Shown here: positions 1-7,809 of the stretch, piece by piece | Numbering within the stretch: the stretch's first letter is position 1 | How the letters are laid out: each line of letters starts with the position of its first letter | Assembly (NCBI GenBank): GCA_022574185.1 | Contig: JACZSM010000002.1 | Location: 122,442 to 186,441, forward strand | DNA: 64,000 nt | Direction of reading: 5' to 3' | Source of the DNA: Pseudomonadota bacterium | GTDB taxonomy: Bacteria; Pseudomonadota; Gammaproteobacteria; Steroidobacterales; Woeseiaceae | The notes under the pieces: model-generated | What the model was told of the DNA's origin: nothing | Database searches by the model: none | What the model saw: only the letters and a program-made list of their open reading frames with translations | Position numbers and translations under genes: made by a program

Positions 1-1
1 C

Positions 2-790
2 CTGCCTTGCGATCGCCGGGTCCGTATCAGCATCAATGATGTGCAGGACCTGAGTCCAACTACCCGCATCGTGACCAAACGAGATGGATGGTCGCGCCGC
101 ATGCAATTGATCGATCGGGCGGATTTCGAATTTTTTTACAACGGCGCAATATGCAGCGACGAAGACGCTGCGCAACAGCTAACTCAAGATGTAGGCACCA
201 GCGCATCGCTGCCAGAACACCGGCAAATTCGGGCCGGCCGCCGCGAATCATTCTGGCGTGGCAACTGTGTAGCGATCGGTCGCTCGGCGGGCGACATTGA
301 GTCACTCGAAGTATCCGCCATGAGCCGTGCCCACGGTGCGGTTATTCGCCTGATGTCCCTGTGGCCGCATATTAATTGCGATCCGGTCATTGCCAGCGAG
401 TACAACCGACTCACATTGCTGGACTATGACCATGCTCGTGATTTCGTTTCGCTGTTCTACACCTTGTCAGATCGTGATGACAGCGACTTCTGGAAACACT
501 GCCAGTCATTGCAGACTTCGGCGACGCTTCAATATCGATTGTCGCTCTTCCGCAGCCGCGGCCGCCTGAGCTGGGACGCCGACGAAATATTCAGCAAAGA
601 TAATTGGGTCTCGGCTCTGCTCGGGCTCAACTGCCTGCCGCGCGCCTGCGATCCGCTGGTCGATGTTGCCGATCCCGAGCTCGTTAGTCAGTTCATGGAT
701 GAAGTTCGACAAGCCGTTCGTGCAGCCGTGGATGACATGCCGCGCCACGATGCATTTCTCAAAGATCTGCACGGCCCAGCCCCACGATGA
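2..790 (+). CDS. Tryptophan halogenase-like flavoprotein, C-terminal part (gene cut by window edge)
   Basis: The frame is open from base 2 to a TGA at 788-790, so only about 262 C-terminal residues are visible and the true start lies outside the window. Recognition rests on the motif W-x-G-N-x-VAIG-x-(S/A)-G-x-(I)E-x-LE, followed by a YN...D..RDF..LFYT...R.D..FW block. These are typical of the second half of flavin-dependent tryptophan halogenases. The N-terminal FAD motif and the catalytic Lys/Glu region are not visible, so activity and substrate cannot be judged. ESLE stands where EPLE is usual. The family uses FADH2, halide and O2 to halogenate aromatic substrates. Marine bacteria often carry such genes beside TonB receptors, but that context is outside the window. 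Confidence 0.75.
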   Translation: MPCDRRVRISINDVQDLSPTTRIVTKRDGWSRRMQLIDRADFEFFYNGAICSDEDAAQQLTQDVGTSASLPEHRQIRAGRRESFWRGNCVAIGRSAGDIESLEVSAMSRAHGAVIRLMSLWPHINCDPVIASEYNRLTLLDYDHARDFVSLFYTLSDRDDSDFWKHCQSLQTSATLQYRLSLFRSRGRLSWDADEIFSKDNWVSALLGLNCLPRACDPLVDVADPELVSQFMDEVRQAVRAAVDDMPRHDAFLKDLHGPAPR

Positions 791-889
791 GCATTCCCGG
801 CTGTAAAGTTTATTAAGGACGCGATCAGGGGCCACACCCGCATTCGCTGCCACTTTGGTATTATGTGAACCGGCGCAAGGAATACCGGG

Positions 890-1687
890 ATGATTTCCGG
901 GACATTGAAAAGGCCAATGCCTATCTCGCCAACACAGTACAAATTGAACAAGATTGTAATCCTCAATCCGAAGGGGGGTTGCGGCAAGTCCACGCTCGCG
1001 ACCAACCTGGCTGCCTGTTATGCACAGCGCGGGGTGGCGACGGCAATCATGGATTTTGACCCGCAGGGCTCCACGATGGCCTGGCTGAAACGGCGGCCCG
1101 CCGATCTACCCACCATTCACGGCATTGCGGCGTTCAAGAAGTCGATGCAGGCAACTCGGAGTTGGCAGCTGCGCGTACCCAACGACACCGTTAACCTGAT
1201 CGTCGATTCGGCGGCCGGCATTACTCACGACGACTTGCGCGAAATTACGCGCGATGCGACGACTATTCTCGTTCCCGTACTGCCCTCTTCAATGGATATC
1301 GATGCTGCATCGCGATGCATTGCCGACTTGTTGCTGGTCGCCAAAGTTGACCGAAACGAACGCAAGCTGGCGGTCGTCGCCAATCGCACCCGTAAAAATA
1401 CCAAAAGTTTGGGCCGGCTCATGCGGTTTCTAGATACTCTGGGCATTCCGATCATCGCGGTGTTGCGTGACAGCCAGAACTTTGTGCGTTCGGCGGAACT
1501 GGGCATCGGGTTGCACGAGATGCAGCCGCACCGCGTCCGTCATGACGTCGAGCAACTCGACAGAATCGCGAGATGGCTTGATGGCTGGTCCGACCGGCGT
1601 AAGAGCGCCGCCAGTATCACAGGAATTCGGCGTCAATCGTTCTCAAAAGTATCTATCTTGCGCAGACCTCAGACCGGTCCGGCCTGA
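890..1687 (+). CDS. ParA/MinD-family ATPase (orphan)
   Basis: The 265-residue protein has a deviant Walker A motif, PKGGCGKST, near residues 27-35, then a DFDPQGS-type switch I region and a DSAAG switch II region. This is the architecture of ParA/Soj/MinD ATPases, which dimerise on ATP and position DNA or protein cargo. No ParB, MinE or centromere-like repeat follows, so the cargo is unknown. Two starts are possible: ATG 890 (AAGGA upstream) and ATG 917 (GAAAAGG upstream). The latter gives an N-terminus closer to the family norm. The last 19 bases overlap the convergent dehydratase gene. Family assignment is firm; any partitioning role is inference. Confidence 0.85.
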   Translation: MISGTLKRPMPISPTQYKLNKIVILNPKGGCGKSTLATNLAACYAQRGVATAIMDFDPQGSTMAWLKRRPADLPTIHGIAAFKKSMQATRSWQLRVPNDTVNLIVDSAAGITHDDLREITRDATTILVPVLPSSMDIDAASRCIADLLLVAKVDRNERKLAVVANRTRKNTKSLGRLMRFLDTLGIPIIAVLRDSQNFVRSAELGIGLHEMQPHRVRHDVEQLDRIARWLDGWSDRRKSAASITGIRRQSFSKVSILRRPQTGPA

Positions 1688-2643
1688 ATCGACGCGAATA
1701 ATTCGACATCAACATTACCGCCAGAAAGAACCACAACTGTGGTCTTGTCGGCGGTACTGACCTTGCCGGCCAGGACCGCTGCGAGCGCAACGGCGCCGCC
1801 CGGCTCGACGACGAGCTTGAGGTGGCGAAATGCGAAACGCATTGCGGTCCTGACTTCCTCGTCGTTGACGACCAGTCCCGCGCTCACCAGACGGCGCATG
1901 ATCTCGAACGTATTCTCGCCGGGCGTGTCGGGCAACAGTGCATCACAGATCGAACGCGCCGTCGAAGCGTTGCTGACACGTTCACCGCAATCGAGAGAGC
2001 GCGCCGTGTCGTCGAACTCTTCGGGTTCCACGGTGTATATGGCCACGTCGGGTAGACGAGCCTTGAGCGCCACAGAGCTACCCGCCGTCAACCCACCACC
2101 ACCGCAACAGATCAGCACCTGATCCGCATGCAGCCCCAGCGACTGAGATTGTTCTGCAATCTCGAGCCCGACCGTGCCCTGCCCGGCCATGATGTGAGGA
2201 TGATCGAACGGCGGTACGATCTCGGCACCACGCTCAGCAGCCAGGGCGCGCGCAATGGCTTCACGATCGCCCGTATAGCGGTCATAAGTGATGATTTCGC
2301 CGCCCAGTTTGCGCGTACTGTCGAGTTTTGCAGTCGGTGCATCCTCGGGCATGACGATGGCCGTCCGGATACCCAGCATCTTGCCCGCGGCCGCGACGCC
2401 CTGGGCGTGATTGCCCGATGACCATGCAACGATGCCGCGCTCGGCCTGCTCGGCTGACAGCTGGCGCAACAGGTTGTAGGCACCGCGAATCTTGAATGAG
2501 CCCGTTCGTTGCCAGCACTCCGGCTTGAGCAATACCTTGCCGGCAGCGATTCGATCGAGTTCGGCGTTCTGCAACAATGGCGTTTCGATTACGATGCCGT
2601 GCAGACGACGTGCCGCGGCCTCGATATCATCTATGTCGATCAT
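1669..2643 (-). CDS. PLP-dependent threonine/serine dehydratase
   Basis: The 324-residue enzyme belongs to fold-type II PLP proteins. It has SFKIRGA with the Schiff-base Lys at about residue 51, SSGNHAQG (75-82) that binds the substrate carboxylate, and a GGGGL phosphate-binding loop near 180. Length fits short catabolic threonine dehydratases or serine racemases without an ACT regulatory domain. The reaction would be deamination of L-Thr or L-Ser to the 2-oxo acid and ammonia. The gene start overlaps the stop of the pterin dehydratase gene by 4 bases, so the two are probably cotranscribed. Exact substrate (Thr, Ser, hydroxyaspartate) cannot be read from the sequence. Confidence 0.88.
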   Translation of the reverse strand: MIDIDDIEAAARRLHGIVIETPLLQNAELDRIAAGKVLLKPECWQRTGSFKIRGAYNLLRQLSAEQAERGIVAWSSGNHAQGVAAAGKMLGIRTAIVMPEDAPTAKLDSTRKLGGEIITYDRYTGDREAIARALAAERGAEIVPPFDHPHIMAGQGTVGLEIAEQSQSLGLHADQVLICCGGGGLTAGSSVALKARLPDVAIYTVEPEEFDDTARSLDCGERVSNASTARSICDALLPDTPGENTFEIMRRLVSAGLVVNDEEVRTAMRFAFRHLKLVVEPGGAVALAAVLAGKVSTADKTTVVVLSGGNVDVELFASIQAGPV

Positions 2644-2987
2644 TCAGCGTCTGGATTCAACCGATCGATTTTCGCCGCACAGATGAAATCGTTGTCAGAC
2701 AGACCATTAATCGCATGCGTCGTGTAACTGACGCCACACGATCCGTAGCTGACCGTGAGCACTGGATGATGGCCCTCAGTAATGGCAATCCAGGCGACGG
2801 CATTGGCAAATCCCAATGTGCGGCTGTATGCAGGGAACGAGAATTCGCGCGAAATCTCCATGCCATCATCGCTGAGCACCCAATCATTGTGAAGCGCCGT
2901 CATGAGCGACTCCACCGCATCGCGTCGCAGGGGCTCGGTACCGCCTTCGCAAGGTTTGCAGTGCCGCTTTGCGAGTTCTTCCGTCAT
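2640..2987 (-). CDS. phhB: 4a-hydroxytetrahydrobiopterin dehydratase (pterin-4a-carbinolamine dehydratase)
   Basis: The 115-residue product has the family's EGHHP motif near residue 72, followed by V(S/T)...G(V/L)(S/T)..D-type positions and a C-terminal F..AAKID segment. Length and layout match PhhB/PCD proteins. These dehydrate 4a-hydroxytetrahydropterin to regenerate the cofactor of aromatic amino acid hydroxylases. No phenylalanine hydroxylase gene is nearby. The upstream end faces the intergenic repeat block, so the promoter probably lies between 2988 and about 3020. It overlaps the dehydratase gene by 4 bases (translational coupling). Confidence 0.88.
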   Translation of the reverse strand: MTEELAKRHCKPCEGGTEPLRRDAVESLMTALHNDWVLSDDGMEISREFSFPAYSRTLGFANAVAWIAITEGHHPVLTVSYGSCGVSYTTHAINGLSDNDFICAAKIDRLNPDAE

Positions 2988-3020
2988 AGCAACGGACTAT
3001 ACGCTGTAAATCGCCCTTTC

Positions 3021-3173
3021 GTCGCTCTCGCACATCCCTGTGCTCCGCGGCATTAGGTCGTCCTGACCGTCGTCGCTCTCGCACATCCCTGTGCTCCGCG
3101 GCATTAGGTCGTCCTGACCGTCGTCGCTCTCGCACATCCCTGTGCTCCGCGGCATTAGGTCGTCCTGACCGTC
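3021..3173. repeat. Three tandem copies of a 51-bp repeat
   Basis: The unit starting GTCGCTCTCGCACATCCCTG occurs at 3021, 3072 and 3123 with a period of exactly 51 bases and essentially no divergence. The period is a multiple of three, so the minus strand translates as an uninterrupted 17-residue repeat. I regard that as a by-product rather than a gene. No spacers are present, so it is not CRISPR. It sits directly against the next repeat family, upstream of phhB. Confidence 0.9.
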
Positions 3174-3470
3174 GGCGGGCTCCTACAGATCGCGAACGGA
3201 GCATTGTAGGAGCGGGCCGTACTATCAATGCGCCGGGGTTACCGACTGACAGCAGTGGTGCTAGCGATATCCGGCGGGCTCCTTGGTCAGGTGGGTATCG
3301 CCCGCATGGCGGGCTCCTACAGATTTCGAATCGAGCACTGTAGGAGCGGGCCGTACTATCAATGCGCCGGGGTTACCGACTGGCAGCAGTGGTGCTAGCG
3401 AGACCCCGCGATATCCGGCGGGCTCCTTGGTCAGGTGGGTATCGCCCGCATGGCGGGCTCCTACAGATGT
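3174..3470. repeat. REP-like composite repeat, two long direct units plus a partial third
   Basis: Copies begin at 3174, 3308 and 3452 with GGCGGGCTCCTACAGAT. Units are about 134 and 144 bases; the second carries about 10 extra bases (GACCCCGCGA) near 3402-3411. Within a unit, GGCTCCTACA is followed by TGTAGGAGCGGGCC in opposite orientation, an imperfect hairpin of the TGTAGGAGC type seen in Pseudomonas and Xanthomonas REP elements. The third copy is truncated before the OmpA-like gene end. No transposase is visible. It may act as mRNA 3'-end structure for the minus-strand operon that ends at 3490. Confidence 0.8.
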
Positions 3471-3489
3471 CGGGCCATGCCCGCGATTG

Positions 3490-4212
3490 TTAATTCGGAA
3501 TCGACGCAAACGATGGAGAATTGTCGATGAACAACGTCAGGCTGACGCGACGCTCGAGAGCGTAGCTGTCAGCCGACTCATCCTGAGCCGGAGCTTCGCC
3601 ATGTGCCGCAACGCGGATCCGTGATGCATCGACTCCGGCCGCGACGAGTTGTGCACGAACGAATTCAACACGTTTCCTGGAGAGAGTGAGGTTGTAATCC
3701 TCGTTGCCGCGTTCATCGGCAAAGCCGTCAAGCTGAACGCGAATGTCGGATTTTTCGGCAAGCGTGCCGGCCAGTTCGGCGAGACGGTCCCCGATTGTGT
3801 CAGCAAGCACGTGCTCGTCGGTGCGAAACAGCACATCCATCGCAATTCCGGCCTGCAACAGGCTCACCAACTGTGGGTTTGCGACCGCCTGCAATCGTTC
3901 GAGTTCTGCGCCGAGCGAATCCAGGTCACTGTTCAAGGTCCGCAGGTTGCGCCTGAGGCCGGCAACATGGCTGCGCGAGCCCTCCAGCGAGCCAGAGAGA
4001 GCATCGATCCTGTCATTCTTGCGGTGAATCTTATCTCCTAGCCTGGCGCCGATGGCGGCACCGACCACAAAACCAACCGGTCCACCCGCAATGGCGCCGA
4101 TTATGCTGCCTGCACTAACACCGATCGTCTCTTCTTTTGACGCATTCGCCGCGAACGCCGGCGCAACAGTGAGTAGTGCAAGTATTGATATAACTGTTTT
4201 TGAGTAACGCAT
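3490..4212 (-). CDS. OmpA-family protein with glycine-zipper segment
   Basis: The 240-residue protein has a signal peptide (cleavage after AFA near residue 21). A Gly-rich hydrophobic stretch at about 33-60 (GSIIGAIAGGPVG and on) resembles a glycine zipper. A helical linker follows at about 65-110, then a C-terminal OmpA domain (about 125-228) with GFADERG and N..LS..R..FV motifs that bind peptidoglycan. It is the last gene of the vWA/kinase cluster, 116 bases after vWA1, and most likely anchors the envelope machine to the cell wall. The same zipper-plus-OmpA layout occurs in the sortase-associated protein PdsO, but no sortase gene is present here. Confidence 0.82.
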   Translation of the reverse strand: MRYSKTVISILALLTVAPAFAANASKEETIGVSAGSIIGAIAGGPVGFVVGAAIGARLGDKIHRKNDRIDALSGSLEGSRSHVAGLRRNLRTLNSDLDSLGAELERLQAVANPQLVSLLQAGIAMDVLFRTDEHVLADTIGDRLAELAGTLAEKSDIRVQLDGFADERGNEDYNLTLSRKRVEFVRAQLVAAGVDASRIRVAAHGEAPAQDESADSYALERRVSLTLFIDNSPSFASIPN

Positions 4213-4328
4213 GGTGTGTCCTCCGAATCGATTTAGTTACTGTCGGAGTCAATTACACGGCCCAATTCAGCTACCCAGGGGCCAGCATCATGCAAAGCCT
4301 GCGATCAATTGTGGTGAAAAATGGCGGA

Positions 4329-5324
4329 CTATCGGTTCGGATCGGACAACGCGACGAACGTGCCACCATTGCGGTCACAGAGAATGCGCATGAGTTGCGC
4401 GAAACGACGGGAGGTATCGGCAACTTCGCGTCCGGCCTCGAAAAAGAACGGAAAACCTACGGCATGAATGCGCACCATTCTATTGCCCTGCGCATCGGCG
4501 CGATTAACCGTATCGATTTGTCGCACAACGGCATCCACGGAGCCACCACTGAATTCGTCGCCAAACACGAAAATGCTGATTTTTCTGTCGGGTTGCCAAT
4601 AGGTGCTAATCGCATAAATGATGCCATCCACTGGATTGCTGTCGCTGAATGGCCTCCAGTTGCGCATCGTATTGATGATCGCCTGGCGTCGACCCGGCGT
4701 ATCGGGTATCCATTTGCCTCGATATTGTTGAAACATGTAGCTGCCATTGTCATTCATGATCTGAATGCCTTTGACCTGGGGATACACGTCGAGCGTTTCG
4801 GTCAACTTCTCAATCGCACGATCCCAGTTGAACTGTTGCATGCTCCCCGACGTATCGATAACGAAAATGATGTACTCGCTATCGACCGGAATGCCGGCAA
4901 CCGCGTCGTTGTCAGCGCGACGATAGTAGGGCTGTAGTCTTTGCATCTCCTCGGTCAGGCGCTGCTTCGTAATTTTCAGGGCGCCTTCGTCGAGTACCGA
5001 TTCCGAGTCTCGTTGAGTGGCGGCGTATTGGCCCCTGACCTTACTGAGATCGCCAACCAACCGCGCAAGCCGCAGTTTCGTCGACGACGTTTGTTCACGT
5101 ACGTCTTCCAGATCACGATTGATTATGGTCGTTTCGCCGCGAATATCGAAAAGCTCCTGCTGCAACAATGCGATCAATGCTTCGAGATCGTCTTGTGTTT
5201 TTTCGATGATAACGGGTTCATAGATCTTGCTTAACACGAGCAACAGGATAATTGCCCCGAAGCCACAGCATATGCAGTCGAGAAACGACAGGCTGAATGC
5301 TTCAACACGACGGCGGCGTCTCAT
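4329..5324 (-). CDS. Membrane-anchored vWA-domain protein 1 with ExbD/MotB-like N-terminus
   Basis: The 331-residue protein starts with five consecutive Arg residues, then FSLSFLDCICCGFGA and a single transmembrane helix (about 11-33). A coiled coil spans about 40-135 and a vWA domain about 150-320. The MIDAS motif DTSGSM is at 157-162, so metal binding is probably retained. The short N-in tail and the Asp at position 16 inside the helix recall the proton-carrying Asp of MotB, ExbD and TolR. The MotA/TolQ-family gene lies three genes upstream. The vWA domain would then be periplasmic. The N-terminus is almost identical to vWA2 (5343-6440), implying paralogues that may assemble as a heterodimer. 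The stator role is inference. Confidence 0.85.
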   Translation of the reverse strand: MRRRRRVEAFSLSFLDCICCGFGAIILLLVLSKIYEPVIIEKTQDDLEALIALLQQELFDIRGETTIINRDLEDVREQTSSTKLRLARLVGDLSKVRGQYAATQRDSESVLDEGALKITKQRLTEEMQRLQPYYRRADNDAVAGIPVDSEYIIFVIDTSGSMQQFNWDRAIEKLTETLDVYPQVKGIQIMNDNGSYMFQQYRGKWIPDTPGRRQAIINTMRNWRPFSDSNPVDGIIYAISTYWQPDRKISIFVFGDEFSGGSVDAVVRQIDTVNRADAQGNRMVRIHAVGFPFFFEAGREVADTSRRFAQLMRILCDRNGGTFVALSDPNR

Positions 5325-5342
5325 TACGGTTGCTCCATATGC

Positions 5343-6440
5343 TTACGGCCAGTCACGACTGACGCTGATGAACGAGCCGCCCGATCTGAATGCCAGTATC
5401 CAGTACAGGATCGGTGCCTCGAAGTCGCCCTCGAGCGGATACAAAAAAATATTCACGGGCACGCCGACCGGCAATTCTCGTATCGCGCGATAATGCAGGT
5501 TGTACCGTTCGCGTCCGCTGATTGTCCGGCGGCTGGTCGTTAACTCATCCATCGTCGGCAAACCGTCAGCCAGCAGGATAATGTTGTCGGGTCGCGGCGT
5601 CAGTGCCGACGCCACAGCGTAAGCTGCACGCATATTTGTGCCATTTTCAGGGATGGTGCGTCGCAGTATCCTGACTGCCTCGTCAAGTTGCCCGCCGTCA
5701 TCGGCGTCCAGCCACACGCCGTCACTGCCCTTGATGACCGGCTCTGCCTTATTGTTGTACATATAGATCTGGAACTTGCTGCCTGGCTGGAACTGCGCAG
5801 TCAGCCAGTCGACGCTGGCCACGACCTGACGCCACTTAACCGCGCGGAGCTTTTCCGCATCGGACATGTTGCGGCGCCTGATGATGTTGACGATCGTATC
5901 ATCGAGCATACTCGCCGACCGATCCACGAGAATCAGTGTATGTCGGCCGCCGAGCTTAAGTCCGGTCAGGTACTGGCGATCGCCGTCGCCTTTGAACTCG
6001 CGCAACTTGTTGCCTTCAGCTTCCTGTTCCGCTGCGAGCGCAAGCAGGCGCTTAACCTCTTCGGTCAGCGTTTCGATGTCACTTTGTAGCTGTTCGACAC
6101 GATCAATGGTCGCGAGAGTCTCTGCATCGTATTTCGAGAGTTCGGCACGCAGCTCTTCTAAAAGTGCAATGATCTGCGCGATTTGCCCTTCCGCGGAATC
6201 CGTCTCGGATTCCAGTTGCTCCATCGTGTTCTTCGCCAGCACGAGATTTTTTCGGCTGTCGAGAATATCGATCTCGATTTTCTTCGTTTCCGCCATCAGC
6301 TCGGACGGGTCTTTCTCAGTTGTTTCCTTGACCTGGGCATTGATAATCATGAAGAACAGAATGACAGCTCCAAAACCGCAGCTCATGCAGTCAAGAAATG
6401 CCATGCTGAACACTTCAAATTGTCGGCGCCTACGAGCCAT
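5343..6440 (-). CDS. Membrane-anchored vWA-domain protein 2 with ExbD/MotB-like N-terminus
   Basis: The 365-residue paralogue of the adjacent protein has ARRRRQFEVFSMAFLDCMSC at residues 2-21, then GFGA and the helix (about 12-34). The Asp is at 17 and conserved Cys residues are at 18 and 21. A long acidic coiled coil runs about 45-145, and the vWA domain about 160-360. Its MIDAS motif is DRSASM (173-178), a DxSxS form compatible with metal binding; a distal DG (LLADG) is also present. It overlaps the upstream actin-like/FHA gene by 11 bases, so translation is coupled. I infer that it is the second B-type subunit of a proton-driven complex. Confidence 0.85.
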   Translation of the reverse strand: MARRRRQFEVFSMAFLDCMSCGFGAVILFFMIINAQVKETTEKDPSELMAETKKIEIDILDSRKNLVLAKNTMEQLESETDSAEGQIAQIIALLEELRAELSKYDAETLATIDRVEQLQSDIETLTEEVKRLLALAAEQEAEGNKLREFKGDGDRQYLTGLKLGGRHTLILVDRSASMLDDTIVNIIRRRNMSDAEKLRAVKWRQVVASVDWLTAQFQPGSKFQIYMYNNKAEPVIKGSDGVWLDADDGGQLDEAVRILRRTIPENGTNMRAAYAVASALTPRPDNIILLADGLPTMDELTTSRRTISGRERYNLHYRAIRELPVGVPVNIFLYPLEGDFEAPILYWILAFRSGGSFISVSRDWP

Positions 6441-7797
6441 CGGATTTCTCAGCTGTAATCAGTCGTAATTCGAAGCCGGGCGTGCCGAGTCGAAGAGAAT
6501 CACCAATCTGCAGCACCGCCGATCCGTCAATGCGATGGCCGTTCAGAAACGTTCCGTAACGGCTAAAATCGCGCACGATGCATTGGCCGTTTTCCTGCTG
6601 CAACGAGCAATGCCGCCGCGACACTCCTGGCATTTCAGTCTGCAAGTCAATCCAACGTTCCCCATCCGTCGGTCGCGTCCCCAGAGACAAGGGCCGAGCT
6701 TCGATCTCATACGCGGTGTTCTCAAACAGCAGGTGCGTAGGTTGGCCACCATGACGGCTTATTTCCTTAGACTCCAGTTTCACAGGCGACTGGTCCCACG
6801 GCAGTTGCCGCATCAGGCTGACGCCACTGTCTCGAAGCTGCATGTCGCGACACCGTGCGAGCAAGCCCCGAGCTGTTGCTCCAGGCTCAAGTATGAAGAC
6901 TTCGCCGCCGACACGAGCGCGCATCATGTCGGCCAGGCCCGGCAGCCGCGCAACTCGATCCGACAATTGAATCGCCGGTGTTTCATCGGCGCGATACATA
7001 GCGCGCAGATTGCTCACGATACGCTGGTAGACCGGCGCAGCGGCCGCGACAAGATCGAGCGACTCGAGTTGGGCTTTGTGGGTGATGCCCTGATACTCGA
7101 TCTCGAGCATCACGCGCTCGCCAACCGACGCGGCATCGATCCAGCCTGTCAGTCGATCCGCAAGCGTCTGTTCCGTTGCTGCCGTGTGCAGTGGATCAAA
7201 GCGTGATTGTTGAACAAATGCCTCTGCTATGACCCGAACCCAGGCATCGAGCAGGTCCATCAGGCCAGCGTCATCAATGACGACTGATCGATCGACCTGT
7301 GCCTGCCCGGACTGGGAAATGCGCGTCAACAGCGACGAATGCAGGCTCATGTCGACGTGTACGGGGACGGCGTCATGATATTCCCTGCGTGTCGCCGCAA
7401 CAGCCGCATCGACCATCGCGACGACGGGCACCCCGAGTTCGGCGGCAATGCCTAAGAACATGGCAAGATTGTCATTGTCCATATAGGCAGGCACGGCGAC
7501 GACAATGCGGTCGCCGTGGCCCGATATTCGCTGCCAGATCTGCTCGAGTTGACAGCTTACGAGGTCCGCAGCGCTCAGATGTTGAAATCGCTGGTCGGCG
7601 AGAGGTTCTGTATGCAAGCTTGACCAGAAGTGGTTCTGGATGCGCCGCGGTTTGAGCCGGGCATGCGCGAACGCCTCACTACCTGTCGTCAGCTTATCGT
7701 CATCAAGCAGCGCAAACCCAGGTTCCCGGTACAGGACCCTGTCCGCGTCCAGGACCGATATCCCGGCATCATTGAGATGTGCGGCAAGTAAACTCAC
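6430..7797 (-). CDS. Actin/Hsp70-like (ASKHA-type) domain fused to a C-terminal FHA domain
   Basis: The 455-residue soluble protein has no signal peptide. Residues about 10-350 resemble a degenerate Hsp70/actin-like fold: a DAGISVLD-like opening, VVVAVPAYMDN near 100, and a VHVD-S-HSS segment where a phosphate-2 loop would lie. The canonical DxGGGT is not intact, so ATPase activity is doubtful. The C-terminus (about 365-445) is an FHA domain with SRRHCSL at about 393 and DFSRYGTFLNG, carrying the usual Arg/Ser/His/Asn residues that read phosphothreonine. It probably serves as a cytoplasmic scaffold recognising targets of the cluster's kinases. The Hsp70-like call is weaker than the FHA call. 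Confidence 0.75.
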   Translation of the reverse strand: MSLLAAHLNDAGISVLDADRVLYREPGFALLDDDKLTTGSEAFAHARLKPRRIQNHFWSSLHTEPLADQRFQHLSAADLVSCQLEQIWQRISGHGDRIVVAVPAYMDNDNLAMFLGIAAELGVPVVAMVDAAVAATRREYHDAVPVHVDMSLHSSLLTRISQSGQAQVDRSVVIDDAGLMDLLDAWVRVIAEAFVQQSRFDPLHTAATEQTLADRLTGWIDAASVGERVMLEIEYQGITHKAQLESLDLVAAAAPVYQRIVSNLRAMYRADETPAIQLSDRVARLPGLADMMRARVGGEVFILEPGATARGLLARCRDMQLRDSGVSLMRQLPWDQSPVKLESKEISRHGGQPTHLLFENTAYEIEARPLSLGTRPTDGERWIDLQTEMPGVSRRHCSLQQENGQCIVRDFSRYGTFLNGHRIDGSAVLQIGDSLRLGTPGFELRLITAEKSDGS

Positions 7798-7809
7798 AAC
7801 GCCCTACCG

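Noticed and set aside
3021..3173. CRISPR-like array
   Set aside because: The repeats are directly adjacent with no variable spacers, and no cas gene is present.
2884..3228. A 114-codon minus-strand protein with 17-residue repeats
   Set aside because: It is produced by the 51-bp intergenic repeat being a multiple of three. It has no ribosome binding site and no domain, and it overlaps phhB.
3490..4212. Sortase-system protein PdsO
   Set aside because: The zipper/OmpA layout fits, but no sortase, sortase target or PdsR/PdsS two-component genes are nearby.
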